Program-made: the position numbers and the translations under genes
Shown: positions 55,571 to 64,000 of the stretch, piece by piece
How positions within the stretch are numbered: position 1 is the stretch's first letter
Layout of the letters: every line of letters begins with the position of its first letter
The notes under the pieces: model-generated
What the model was told of the DNA's origin: nothing
What the model saw: the letters and a program-made list of their open reading frames with translations, nothing else
Databases searched by the model: none
From: Akkermansiaceae bacterium
GTDB lineage: Bacteria; Verrucomicrobiota; Verrucomicrobiia; Verrucomicrobiales; Akkermansiaceae
Direction of reading: 5' to 3'
Length of the DNA: 64,000 bases
NCBI GenBank assembly: GCA_905181965.1
Contig: CAJIZY010000009.1
Location: forward strand, 248,001-312,000

Positions 55571-56243
55571 CCTTCTCGAGCTTCGCCAACTCCTTCTTCA
55601 AAACGGAACCAACGCGATGCTTAGCGAGATAAACTTGGGCCATACTGACCCCAAGATAATCCTGCACCTTTTTAGCATCCCACTGTTTCACTACGTAATA
55701 ATCGAAAATTTGATACTGCTTCGGCGAGACTTGGGCTTTCACGCGTGTCAAAGCCATGTCGGCAACATTTTTCTTCCATTCGACATCCCACATCCGCTCT
55801 AAAAGATCCCCTTTAGGATCCTCAAATCGATCAATAATAGCGGTCTTCCGATCATCTTCCCAGCCGCCGCCCGGCATGGCAGTATCTTTCTTTCGCTTTC
55901 GAAACTGATCATTGATCCGCCAGCGGGTCATATTCATCAGCCACGTTTTAAAAGACCCTTGCTTTGGATCGTAGAGGTTCTTCTTACTTTGCTTCGCGAT
56001 TGAAAGAATCGTTTCCTGCACCGTATCAAAGGCTTCATCGTGACGTAGCCCAGCTTTAATCCCCACTGAATAGATTAACTTCCAATAAGTTTGGTAAAAT
56101 TCATCCCACGTTCGCTGATCCTCCCAGTTCTCCAATCTTGCAATCAGGCTCTTCCGCGTTTTGGCGTATCCCTTAGTAAGATCGACTTCTTTACCGTCTT
56201 CCTTTTTTTTCTTCGCAGAACTGTCTTTCTTTTCACGGGCCAT
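55554..56243 (-). CDS. RNA polymerase sigma-70 family factor, ECF-like
   Basis: 229 residues. Lys-rich N-terminal tail, then region 2 (WDEFYQTYWKLIYSVGIKAG, DEAFDTVQETILSIAK, WLMNMTRWRINDQFRKRKK) and region 4 (VSPKQYQIFDYYVVKQWDAK, VQDYLGVSMAQVYLAKHRVG). The stop overlaps the kinase start by 17 bases. Sigma factors paired with Ser/Thr kinases are common in Planctomycetes and Verrucomicrobia; control by phosphorylation is plausible, not shown. Confidence 0.9.
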   Translation of the reverse strand: MAREKKDSSAKKKKEDGKEVDLTKGYAKTRKSLIARLENWEDQRTWDEFYQTYWKLIYSVGIKAGLRHDEAFDTVQETILSIAKQSKKNLYDPKQGSFKTWLMNMTRWRINDQFRKRKKDTAMPGGGWEDDRKTAIIDRFEDPKGDLLERMWDVEWKKNVADMALTRVKAQVSPKQYQIFDYYVVKQWDAKKVQDYLGVSMAQVYLAKHRVGSVLKKELAKLEKDAKKD

Positions 56244-56328
56244 CCTTAAGAAAAGAAGTAAACCAAAATTGGGCGAATGTCTTTACTCACTTTCAGGAAA
56301 ATTACGATTAGAAGATAATCACGGAAAC

Positions 56329-56802
56329 CTAATGAGTCATCGCCCCCCCCAAAACATGCGCCACGATTCCCTCAAGGCACTCCCGGTCGATTTCATCGAA
56401 AGCCCCCTTTTCCAGCGAATCAACATCCAAAATGGCGATTAACGCTCCGCTTTCATCCGTAACCGGCACCACTATTTCGCTCTTAGAACGCTCATCGCAG
56501 GCGATATGGCCCGGAAAATCATGCACATCTTCAACCACTTGGGTTTTTCCCCTCGCTGCCGCCGTGCCACAAACACCTTTACCAATCTGAATGCTCAAGC
56601 ACCCTACTGTTCCCTGGTAAGGGCCGATCACGAGCCTTCCTTCGACCACTCGATAAAATCCCGTCCAGAAGAAATCGTTCATCTCATTGTGCAAAACACC
56701 CACAATTGAAGCCATTTTTGCAATTTGATCGTCACTGCCCTCACAAAGAGCCTCAATTCTGGCCCGGCACCGCTGATAATCCCTCTCTTTTTCGAAACTC
56801 AT
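56329..56802 (-). CDS. msrC: GAF domain free methionine-(R)-sulfoxide reductase
   Basis: 157 residues from ATG 56802. FFWTGFYRVVEGRLVIGPYQ, GTVGCLSIQIGKGVCGTAAA and PGHIACDERSKSEIVVPV carry the three Cys of fRMsr, and LIAILDVDSLEKGAFDEID closes the GAF fold. It repairs free Met-R-sulfoxide in the cytosol. Divergent from dnaX, 66 bases apart. Confidence 0.9.
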   Translation of the reverse strand: MSFEKERDYQRCRARIEALCEGSDDQIAKMASIVGVLHNEMNDFFWTGFYRVVEGRLVIGPYQGTVGCLSIQIGKGVCGTAAARGKTQVVEDVHDFPGHIACDERSKSEIVVPVTDESGALIAILDVDSLEKGAFDEIDRECLEGIVAHVLGGAMTH

Positions 56803-56868
56803 CGTAGCCCTCAGAGTATTTCCCAAACTCAGCACTGACAAACCTTCATTCCTCACTACAATCGCCTC

Positions 56869-58301
56869 GTGAGCTATCAGGTTTTTGCCAGAAAATACCG
56901 ACCCCGTACTTTTGGAGATGTTCTTGGACAAGATCACGTGGTCCGAACTCTTCGTAACGCCATCGAACAAGACCGCCTTGCGCACGCTTACCTTTTCGTC
57001 GGCCCGCGTGGCACGGGAAAGACCTCAACTTCTCGAATTTTTTCGAAAGCTCTGAATTGCCCGAATGGACCTTCAATCGAGTTTGATCCCGACGATCCAA
57101 TTTGCATTGAGATTGCCGAAGGCCGCTCGCTTGACGTTCTCGAAATTGATGGAGCTTCCAATAATAAAGTCGATGAAGTCCGTTCACTCCTGGAAACCGT
57201 TGGTTTTGCACCAGCCTCAAGCCGGTTCCGCATCATTTATATTGATGAGGTTCACATGCTAACCACTGGTGCTTTCAATGCTCTCCTCAAAACGCTCGAA
57301 GAGCCGCCAGCTCATGTAAAGTTCATCTTCGCAACTACCGAGCCAAATAAGATTCTTCCCACGATCATCTCGCGGTGGGCGCGCATCCACGTGCCAACCG
57401 TGTTGATCACGCTCGAGTTCCTCCTGAACGGCTTCGCCACCGAAGAAGGCGTCACCCTGTCCAACCAGCAGAGCCCGCCGTTCAACTGCACCGACTGCAT
57501 GCCCGAGCTCACATCTCCCAACGAGCCGCTTTTTGTGGTAACGAAATCACCGAGCCCAACGTTCTCGATATTTTTGGATTCACCTCGCGCGAAACCGTCG
57601 CAGCACTTCTCCTCGGCATCTTACAAAAGGAACCTGCCCGCATTCTCTCCGTTATTTACGAACAATTTGAAAAAGGAAAAGACTTAGGCCAACTCCTCGC
57701 CGAAGTCGTCGGAGCGATCCGTGCACTCGTCGTAGCTAAACTTGATCCTGATGCCGGACGCGAAGGCTTTCCAGAAGCTCTCTGGAGCGACCTCTCCGCT
57801 GCGGCCGAAACCCTAAAGCCTGAGCGCCTTCTCGCCGTTATCGATACCTTCTCCGAGGCAGAAAGCCGAATGAAATGGGCCTCAAATAAGCGCCTCCACC
57901 TTGAGATTGCATCGCTCAAGGCAATCCAAAACCTCAAGGAGATCCGCCTCACCGACGTAATTTCGGCGATTGGGAAAGCTGATCCTAGCGAGATTGTAGC
58001 CTCATTTACAAGCGACTCTACCGCTCCTCCAGCCAAGCCGGAACCTCATTCGGCACCGGAAAAAAAAACGCTAACTAAAGATGGTAAACTTGACCCGATT
58101 GACCGTCTCATCGCCGAGGCCCCTGACGACGCAGTAGAGCCCGAGCCAATCAAATTGAATCCGGCCTCTGAAAACCCAAAACAAAAGCCGATTGATCAAG
58201 CGAAAGCAGAAACTGAGAACACCGTTGAAGCGGACGAATTTCATAACGATCCGCTTATCGTCGAAGCTCTAAAGGTTTTTAAAGGACGACTAATCTCCTG
58301 A
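56869..58301 (+). CDS. dnaX: DNA polymerase III subunit gamma/tau (disrupted by a GC-rich patch)
   Basis: GTG start (56869). N-terminal AAA+ part intact: [80 protein letters not shown] and [18 protein letters not shown]. After ISR (about 57373) the sequence becomes GC-rich and lacks the expected sensor-2 region; the third frame resumes at [20 protein letters not shown] (about 57528) and runs through domain III ([20 protein letters not shown]) to the stop at 58301. About 155 bases are out of keeping, with a net frame change. Walker-site zinc cysteines: only one Cys of the usual set is visible. DnaX loads the clamp and links the polymerases. Confidence 0.9.
57373..57528 (+). other. GC-rich coding-like patch inside dnaX
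   Basis: The stretch has a much higher GC content than its flanks, with nearly every third position G or C in the dnaX reading frame ([20 protein letters not shown], then [20 protein letters not shown]). It replaces the part of DnaX that normally holds the arginine-rich sensor-2 helix, at about the right length, and a frame change marks its right edge. Confidence 0.6.
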
Positions 58302-58314
58302 AATTTTGAGAGTC

Positions 58315-59312
58315 ATGAGAATTCGCGGGTTTTTGCGACGCATTCCTCCGGCTCTCCTTTTGCTCTCACTAAGCCTGCACTTTTTCACCATCGTTCTCTA
58401 CGTCCGCCTTCCGCTTAAGCTTGCTGCGGTCACTATTTATCCTGTCTGGGTCTGGGGAGCGATCGGACTCGCGCTGGCTACCTTTTGTTATCTATTTAGT
58501 AAGACCCGAGGTTCTCTTTCCATCATTCTCCTCTGGACTTTCACCATCCTTACCCTTGCCGATGAAGCCGGCCCGCTGGCCCGTTTAGCAACCGCACCAA
58601 TGGAGGAAGCTGCTCCAGAAGAACATGCTGAACCTCCAGAAAAATCACCTTAAACTGCGCGAGCCATTCTGACCCCCTCGAGGCGACACGCCAATTCGAC
58701 CCTGACATTATCTTTCTTCAAGAGATTCCTCCTGGCTATCGGATTAAAAGACTGGCTGACTCTCTTTTTAAAGGACAGAGCGACTATCGCTACAACCGCA
58801 ACCTGCGATTCGCGGTCATTATTCGGGGAACGATTGAAAGAGAATTTCGATTTTCAAAATATCGCACTCAACTCATCAAAGCAGAAATGTTCGACGGCCG
58901 TAAACTCAACCTTGTGAATCTCCACCTTCTCTCGGCAGCCACCAATATGAAACTTCACCAACTTGATTGTTGGCGCGAGCACATCAAGAACCACACTCTT
59001 CGAAGAATTGAACTCTCGTCTTCGCTTGCCGGATTGAGACAATACGGTTCCCACCCACGATTCCCGACCATCGTAGCTGGCGACTTTAATGCTCCTGCGA
59101 ACGACTCTGTTCACCGAATCATGCGGAAAGAGTTCACCGATTCGTTTGACGCAGTCGGCACGGGATGGGGTAACACTTTCCACCGCGCTCTTCCCTTACT
59201 CCGGATCGACTATATCTATGGATCCTCCAAGCTCATTCCCGTTCGCTCCCAAACCTTCACTAGAAACAACACTGATCACCGCATGGTAGTATCTGATTTC
59301 ATTTATCGCTAG
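58315..59312 (+). CDS. Membrane-anchored endonuclease/exonuclease/phosphatase family protein (frameshifted)
   Basis: About 333 residues from ATG 58315. Three N-terminal membrane helices (LLLLSLSLHFFTIVLYVRLP; VWVWGAIGLALATFCYLF; ILLWTFTILTLADEAGP), then an EEP domain: ITLNCASHSDPLEATRQFDP, DIIFLQEIPPGY (Glu), LNLVNLHLLS, PTIVAGDFNAP (Asn/Asp) and LRIDYIYGS with a final TDHRMVVSDF (His). The frame slips at an A run near 58640-58644, where one A is missing. The substrate could be nucleic acid or a phospholipid; unknown. Confidence 0.82.
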
Positions 59313-59316
59313 AAAC

Positions 59317-59625
59317 CTAGAAATCAGTATTCGGCCGTTTATTCCGGATTGAAACCCGCCCTCCACGTGCCCGGCGCATTGGATCAAAGACATGATCGGC
59401 TCCTGTAGATTTAATCTCCGAAACCATCGCCATCAACTCGCCCAACCTTCCCTTGGGCCATCCTCTTTCCGCGAACCATGAATAATACTCTGGTGGCAAA
59501 TCTGTTAGTGGAACACCACAGGGCGGATACTTCCCCGGTCCATATCTACCAAAAGGCATATAAGCCTCAGAAATCTCATGAAGAAGATTCCGAAAGTCTT
59601 CGCGATCGATCTCAGTAAAATTCAT
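59317..59625 (-). CDS. DUF3820 family protein
   Basis: 102 residues from ATG 59625. YMPFGRYGPGKYPPCGVPLT, DLPPEYYSWFAERGWPKGRL and GELMAMVSEIKSTG match the MPFGKYKGxxxxDLPxxYLxWF pattern of DUF3820. Function unproven. It is convergent with the EEP gene and divergent from the Bax inhibitor gene. Confidence 0.85.
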   Translation of the reverse strand: MNFTEIDREDFRNLLHEISEAYMPFGRYGPGKYPPCGVPLTDLPPEYYSWFAERGWPKGRLGELMAMVSEIKSTGADHVFDPMRRARGGRVSIRNKRPNTDF

Positions 59626-59689
59626 AGGTTGTATCTGACTTGCATCCCCGCGAGATCTTCCTAAATTACGCAAAGAAACCAACAAAAAC

Positions 59690-60409
59690 ATGGAGAGTCA
59701 CAACCCTTACGCCAGTCCATACTCAGTTGCTCAGGCATCCGAGAACGTCCGCACTGAATTTTACCAGAAAACCTACCTTCATCTCGCAGGAGCAATTGGG
59801 GCATTTATCATTCTTGAAGCGATGCTTTTTGCAATCCCTGGAATCGATCTATTTGTCTTCAAAATGATCGGAGGAGGAATGTCATGGCTTCTAGTTCTCG
59901 GACTCTTCATGGGCGCTTCTTGGATCGCTAATAAGTGGGCGACCTCAGATACCAGTCGAGGAATGCAGTATGCGGGGTTAGGGCTCTATATCGTCGCTGA
60001 GGCTATCATATTTTTGCCTCTCCTTTTGATTGCCGTGCGCTTCACCGGACAATCACACCTGGTCGGGCAGGCCGCCATTATAACTTTGGGACTATTTGCT
60101 GGTCTCACTTTTGTAGCCTTCACATCCAAGAAAGATTTCTCCTTCCTCGGCGGAGTTTTAAAGATTGGATCCTTCGTTGCAATCGGACTAATCGTAGCAT
60201 CACTCCTCATGGGCTTTAATCTTGGGATCTGGTTCTCTGGAGCAATGGTCCTCTTTGCTGGAGTTTCTATTCTTTATCAAACTAGCAACATTATCCACAA
60301 TTACCGCCCAGATCAGCACGTAGCAGCTTCGCTTGGTCTCTTTGCAAGCGTTGCCCTGCTCTTCTGGTATGTTCTGCAAATTCTACTATCTCTCAACTCG
60401 AGCGACTAA
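59690..60409 (+). CDS. Bax inhibitor-1/YccA family membrane protein
   Basis: 239 residues with seven hydrophobic segments. Features of the family: YQKTYLHLAGAIGAFIILEA, FMGASWIANKWATSDTSRGM, GLYIVAEAIIFLPLLLI, ITLGLFAGLTFVAFTSKKDF and a polar C-terminal helix after YQTSNIIHNYRPDQHVAASL. Bacterial members are inner-membrane proteins linked to calcium leak or to FtsH. Confidence 0.9.
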   Translation: MESHNPYASPYSVAQASENVRTEFYQKTYLHLAGAIGAFIILEAMLFAIPGIDLFVFKMIGGGMSWLLVLGLFMGASWIANKWATSDTSRGMQYAGLGLYIVAEAIIFLPLLLIAVRFTGQSHLVGQAAIITLGLFAGLTFVAFTSKKDFSFLGGVLKIGSFVAIGLIVASLLMGFNLGIWFSGAMVLFAGVSILYQTSNIIHNYRPDQHVAASLGLFASVALLFWYVLQILLSLNSSD

Positions 60410-60430
60410 TCGAATTCCCTTACACCTTTC

Positions 60431-60466
60431 AGAGCCCGGACACAATCAGTGTTCCGGGTTCTTTTT
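60431..60466 (+). terminator. Terminator of the Bax inhibitor-1 gene
   Basis: GAGCCCGGACAC pairs with GTGTTCCGGGTTC (minor mismatches) around AATCA, followed by CTTTTTTCTC. Confidence 0.85.
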
Positions 60467-60526
60467 TCTCACTAAGATCCGCTTTTGACAAACTCGCCCT
60501 TTTGTCGCTAACTCAAGTCAGTCCCT

Positions 60527-61222
60527 ATGAATACCACCAATTTCCTTCTCGGAACGACTTCAATCCTAATTGTCGTCGCTTTTGCCTTCTCCTTTGGGGG
60601 CTTTAACGAAGGACGCGACAGCCAGGCCAGCAAGGACGAACTTGCTAAATTGACTGACGCAATCGAACAACTTGCCGCTGAAAATCGAGCACTTGAACGT
60701 AATTATGCCCGGACCAACCGCCCAAACAATGCGGCAACTTCGGTTTCGACGACCACCCTGCCGTCAGGTCTCCCTATCGCCCCCGGGCCTGCAACTTCTA
60801 ATCCTGATTCAGAATCGCTGGGAAAAATAAAGGAACTCGAAGACAAAAACCGGGCCCTCGAAGAAAAAACTCTCGCCCTCGAAGAGGAAAATAGCCGCGC
60901 CAATGAAGAGCGCCGACAGATCACGATTGAGCAGAATATGGCTGCCAAAAAAGTCCAGATGGCCATGGACATGGGGACCGTAAAATCGGCAAACAAAGAA
61001 CAGGCCATTGTGATCTACGAACCTTCCCCGAACGCACCCAGCTTTCAACCCAGCCGCATCCTTGCAATACGGCGAAACACTGGAATTATCGGAACTATCG
61101 TGATCGAGCGGCTTGACGCGAGTGGGCAATACATCGCTACGATGAGACCTCACGGCTACTCACCTGACGGCTATCCGGACATTCAACCAGGTGATACCGT
61201 TATTGTAGATCCTAATGGTTAA
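60527..61222 (+). CDS. Membrane-anchored coiled-coil protein, unknown function
   Basis: 231 residues. One N-terminal membrane helix (NFLLGTTSILIVVAFAFSF), a first coiled coil (DELAKLTDAIEQLAAENRAL), a Thr/Pro linker, a second coiled coil (KIKELEDKNRALEEKTLALE) and a beta-rich C-terminal domain (SRILAIRRNTGIIGTIVIER, DIQPGDTVIVDPNG). The end resembles the barrel-like domain seen in other Verrucomicrobia membrane proteins; no firm family. Confidence 0.75.
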   Translation: MNTTNFLLGTTSILIVVAFAFSFGGFNEGRDSQASKDELAKLTDAIEQLAAENRALERNYARTNRPNNAATSVSTTTLPSGLPIAPGPATSNPDSESLGKIKELEDKNRALEEKTLALEEENSRANEERRQITIEQNMAAKKVQMAMDMGTVKSANKEQAIVIYEPSPNAPSFQPSRILAIRRNTGIIGTIVIERLDASGQYIATMRPHGYSPDGYPDIQPGDTVIVDPNG

Positions 61223-62344
61223 TTACCACTTGGAGGTCAAACCATACTGCCCGGCCAAAGTAAGCAGTTCTTCACGCATTGGCCACTCATCGGGGCGCTC
61301 ACAGGGGCCATCGTGACGCTGGCTCGCTCCCTTCAACATCATGCACCCTGTGTTGTCGCCCATCTTACGAATGGCCTCAACTTCTTCAGATGATAATTTA
61401 AAATCAGCTGGCGTAGCAGCATAGTCGAGGATCTTATCTTCAATTGGAATTGCGTTTTCTCCAGCTTCCTGAATCACCGTCGGCACAACACACTTTACCG
61501 GATTCTGGGAGAGGTTCCAAAGTGAGGCGAATTGAATCATGCTCAGACCATGCTTCTCGGCAATTTCGCGCATTGGCTGCATTGCGTCGTTGCCCCGCTC
61601 GACCCAACCCTCGGGGCGATAAGCCCGGTGATCACCAGGACGGAATTCGTGCCCAGGCTTCATATCTCCATGGAAAAGCCCACCGTAATCCACCACACGG
61701 GTAAGAATATCGACTTTGTTAGCAATCGCTGAGTCCAACACATGCTGTCCGGGCCATGGCTCTAAAGGATTCAAAATAATCATAGCCCAGTCGATCACCT
61801 CCCCAAAATTTTCGAAGACATGCAATAGATCGAGTGTGAATCCATTGGCAGGACCGGGAGCAATTCCGAGCCGTTCCGAAAGACCCTCTTCCTTCAGGGC
61901 ATTCATTCCCTTCCAAACCGCTTCACTGGTGTAGCCGATTTCGTCTGGGTTGTGCAACATGACGAGATCAAAATGGCTTGTTCGGCAATTTGTGAGAGAA
62001 CTCTCGCAAGCCCGACGCAAAAAATCACGGTAACCAGATTCACCCCTCAGCGATGGGCTCGTGAACCTCGGATACCCCTTACTCCCCTCGCGTTCTCCGT
62101 CGATAAAATCGTGACCAAGCATCCCGACGAGGCAGTAACTCTCCCTTGGGAATTCCGATAAAACCTCTCCTAAGACGGCATCCGCTTTCCCTTGGCCATA
62201 GACATCAGCAGTGACAAAAGTCCGAATCCCTGAGTCATAAGCAACTCGAATACATTTTTTGTAACGCTCTTCATCAAGAACTTCCCCAAAGTGCATAAAC
62301 CGTCCGCCGCTCCAGGTCCCATATGCTGTCCGTGTCAAATCCAT
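61223..62344 (-). CDS. Aldo/keto reductase family oxidoreductase
   Basis: 373 residues. TIM-barrel features of AKRs: AYGTWSGGRFMHFGEVLDEE, GIRTFVTADVYGQGKADAVL (Asp and Tyr), HFDLVMLHNPDE (His), GLSERLGIAPGPANGFTLD, PVKCVVPTVIQEA. The stop lies back to back with the preceding plus-strand gene. Cofactor NAD(P)H is inferred from the family; substrate unknown. Confidence 0.88.
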   Translation of the reverse strand: MDLTRTAYGTWSGGRFMHFGEVLDEERYKKCIRVAYDSGIRTFVTADVYGQGKADAVLGEVLSEFPRESYCLVGMLGHDFIDGEREGSKGYPRFTSPSLRGESGYRDFLRRACESSLTNCRTSHFDLVMLHNPDEIGYTSEAVWKGMNALKEEGLSERLGIAPGPANGFTLDLLHVFENFGEVIDWAMIILNPLEPWPGQHVLDSAIANKVDILTRVVDYGGLFHGDMKPGHEFRPGDHRAYRPEGWVERGNDAMQPMREIAEKHGLSMIQFASLWNLSQNPVKCVVPTVIQEAGENAIPIEDKILDYAATPADFKLSSEEVEAIRKMGDNTGCMMLKGASQRHDGPCERPDEWPMREELLTLAGQYGLTSKW

Positions 62345-62443
62345 GTAGTAAATAAGCGATAGGGTAGTGCATCTTTCAAGCGGGACTTTTTCTATGGACT
62401 GCTAAGCTTGACCAGAAGTGACGAAAGAGTTCACATTCTTGCC

Positions 62444-63014
62444 GTGCGCGCCCTTCTTTTTCTTGCTCTTATCCTTCCCCTTCTCCCTTCCTGCACAAGA
62501 GTCTCCAAAAGACCTGGAAACATGGGTCTGCTACCAACCGTCAGTGACCGAAAAGCTCAAATCGCCGCCGAACCCCGTGGCGATTTTTACTACGGTCGCC
62601 GCTACTTTGTGGAAAAAACCCGCTTCTGGGGATACCTCCGCGAACCGGGGCAGTCGGCAAATAAGGCCAAATTGGTCATTTTTAACGAATCTTGGGAGAT
62701 CAACCCTGATCGCCTCCCCGAGACAAAAGAAAGTAAAAGCTACGGATTCGATCATAATTACGAATACCGGATTCACGGTCGATACACCGGAAGGGAGCTG
62801 TATGAACCCAACAGTAACCAAATTCTCCCTGAATTCATTCTCACCGACTATCAGCTCATTTCGCGCAGCCCAGGATGGCTCTTTTCTCCCTCGGATCAAT
62901 ACTATCCTACCCGGCTTTCCCTTCTCCCCCCGAGCTTCTGATCGCGACTTTGTGAAATATTTCACAAAGTCCTTGCGAGCCTACAAGAACGAGAGTTTCA
63001 TTGTCGTGGCTTAA
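62444..63014 (+). CDS. Lipoprotein of unknown function upstream of nuoD (frameshifted)
   Basis: Start at GTG 62444 (TTG 62408 possible). Lipobox: [10 protein letters not shown]. The mature part has ATYPical short blocks such as [20 protein letters not shown] and [33 protein letters not shown]. Frame is lost in a run of six C (62926-62931); with one C fewer it reads [20 protein letters not shown] and ends in ESFIVVA at 63014, one base before nuoD. No family recognised. Probably in an operon with nuoD. Confidence 0.65.
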
Positions 63015-63015
63015 C

Positions 63016-64000
63016 ATGAGCAAGACCACTACCTACGAGGCCCCGGATGCCGCTGCCGTCGCAGCACAGGCCGTTACCGATTACCAAGCGGAGACCGACG
63101 ACGTCCTCGGCGAAAAGATGGTGCTAAACATGGGTCCATCCCACCCCGCCACGCACGGAGTTTTACGTCTTGTGCTGGAATTGGACGGCGAAATCATCGA
63201 AAAAGCCGAGACCCCACATAGGATACCTCCATCGAGGCGACGAAAAAATCGCTGAGAACATGCATTACAACCAGTTTGTTCCGTATACTGACCGGTTGGA
63301 TTACCTTGCTCCTCTCGCAAACAATGTCGCCTATGCCTGTGCAGTTGAAAAACTGATGGGATGGGAACTGCCACCTCGAGGCCAAGCTCTCCGAGTTCTC
63401 TGCTGTGAACTAGCGAGGATTTCGTCCCACATGCTTGGGGTCGGCGTCTGCGCGATGGATGTTGGTGCCATGACCGTCTTTCTCTACACCTTCACGGAGC
63501 GAGAAAAAATTTATAACTTCTGCGAGCAACTCACTGGCGCTCGCTTCACCACGTCTTACACCCGAGTCGGCGGTCAAATCCGCGACATTCCTGAGGGCCT
63601 AGACAAAGACATTCTTAAAGTTCCTTGATGAGTGTGAAAACACTATCGACGAAATTGCTGGGCTCCTTAACAACAATAAGATCTACCTCGAGCGGATGTG
63701 CGATGTCGGGGTAATCAGCCGCGAGGACGCTATAAGCTATGGGATGACCGGCCCCAACCTGCGAGCTAGCGGAGTAGCCCGCGACCTCCGCAAGGATAGG
63801 CCCTATTTGGGCTACGAGAAATACGACTTCGATATTCCGGTGGGCGAAAATGGTGATTGCTACGACCGGTTCCTCGTCCGCATGGAGGAGATGCGCCAGT
63901 CCATCAAAATCATCAAACAAGTTCTCGCTGACTTCCCAGAAGGGGAAATCAACGTGGGCGACACGAAGTCCACTCTCCCTGACAAAGAGCGGGTGCTCAT
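63016..64000 (+). CDS. nuoD: NADH-quinone oxidoreductase subunit D, N-terminal part (two frameshifts)
   Basis: The window ends inside the gene. NuoD is the 49-kDa subunit of complex I, near the quinone site. Recognised: [80 protein letters not shown] and [20 protein letters not shown]. One C is missing near 63212-63215 ([11 protein letters not shown]) and one A near 63618 ([16 protein letters not shown]). Both are homopolymer positions. The start is extended by about 35 residues compared with E. coli. NuoC is not encoded upstream here. Confidence 0.93.

Noticed and set aside
57373-57528. Programmed frameshift in dnaX
   Set aside because: Known dnaX frameshifting occurs at an A-rich slippery run near the end of domain III. 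Here the break lies inside the AAA+ module, with no slippery sequence and with replaced DNA.

Overview
The window looks like a chromosomal segment from a free-living, probably marine member of the Verrucomicrobiota (Verrucomicrobiales-like). The grounds are two DUF1501 + planctomycete-type cytochrome (PSCyt1/DUF1549/DUF1553) modules, a formylglycine-dependent sulfatase with a calcium-binding tail, a sigma factor coupled to a Ser/Thr kinase with PEGA and FGE-like domains, and many secreted or lipid-anchored proteins beside ordinary housekeeping genes. This assignment is inference from gene content; no 16S rRNA or other decisive marker is present.

Layout. 0-5.5 kb: rplM-rpsI, folD, an acyltransferase, an IscA-type protein and a class A PBP-like glycosyltransferase whose transpeptidase domain has lost its catalytic motifs. 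5.5-11.8 kb: a small secreted thioredoxin-like gene with an in-frame TGA exactly where the first Cys of a CxxC motif belongs (candidate selenoprotein), downstream of a DUF1501/PSCyt1 module, then a PQQ-type beta-propeller gene. 11.9-20 kb: ftsK, manA and a second DUF1501/PSCyt1 module. 20-26.3 kb: a tight operon of exonuclease, aroB, MBL hydrolase, SecD-like secreted protein, M23 peptidase, RidA, mnmH (tRNA 2-selenouridine synthase) and TatD hydrolase. 26.4-31.3 kb: aspC, prmA, a P-loop kinase, a DUF6607 protein and an AEC transporter. 31.4-44.7 kb: an accessory stretch with gene debris (sulfatase tail joined to a sigma-factor head, DUF2061 fragments, a truncated PQQ gene), TM2 and DUF2130 proteins, unknown secreted proteins, a lipoprotein with a DnaJ-type zinc motif, glutaredoxin, a large sulfatase and an esterase. 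44.8-64 kb: a CAU tRNA, an aspartyl protease, uvrD, a sodium:alanine symporter, rpsR-rpmG, rho, hpf, the OsmC/kinase/sigma group, a free-Met-sulfoxide reductase, dnaX, a membrane-anchored EEP hydrolase, Bax inhibitor-1, an aldo/keto reductase, a lipoprotein and the start of nuoD.

A caution runs through the annotation. At least nine essential or well-conserved genes are broken by single-base indels, mostly in homopolymers (ftsK, rho, uvrD, nuoD twice, an EEP hydrolase, two lipoproteins and others), and a tRNA acceptor stem seems one base short. This looks like sequencing or consensus error more than biology. Three other breaks (PSCyt1 near 9.45 kb, the kinase/prmA junction near 28.55 kb, dnaX near 57.45 kb) are not simple indels: one is a fold-back inverted repeat and two are GC-rich patches.

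The most interesting signal is the 131-codon secreted thioredoxin-like gene at 5566-5961 (minus). Its TGA codon sits in frame in a UxxC motif, with candidate SECIS-like hairpins directly downstream. The mnmH gene in the same window shows that the organism is likely to make selenophosphate, the selenium donor that selenocysteine also needs.
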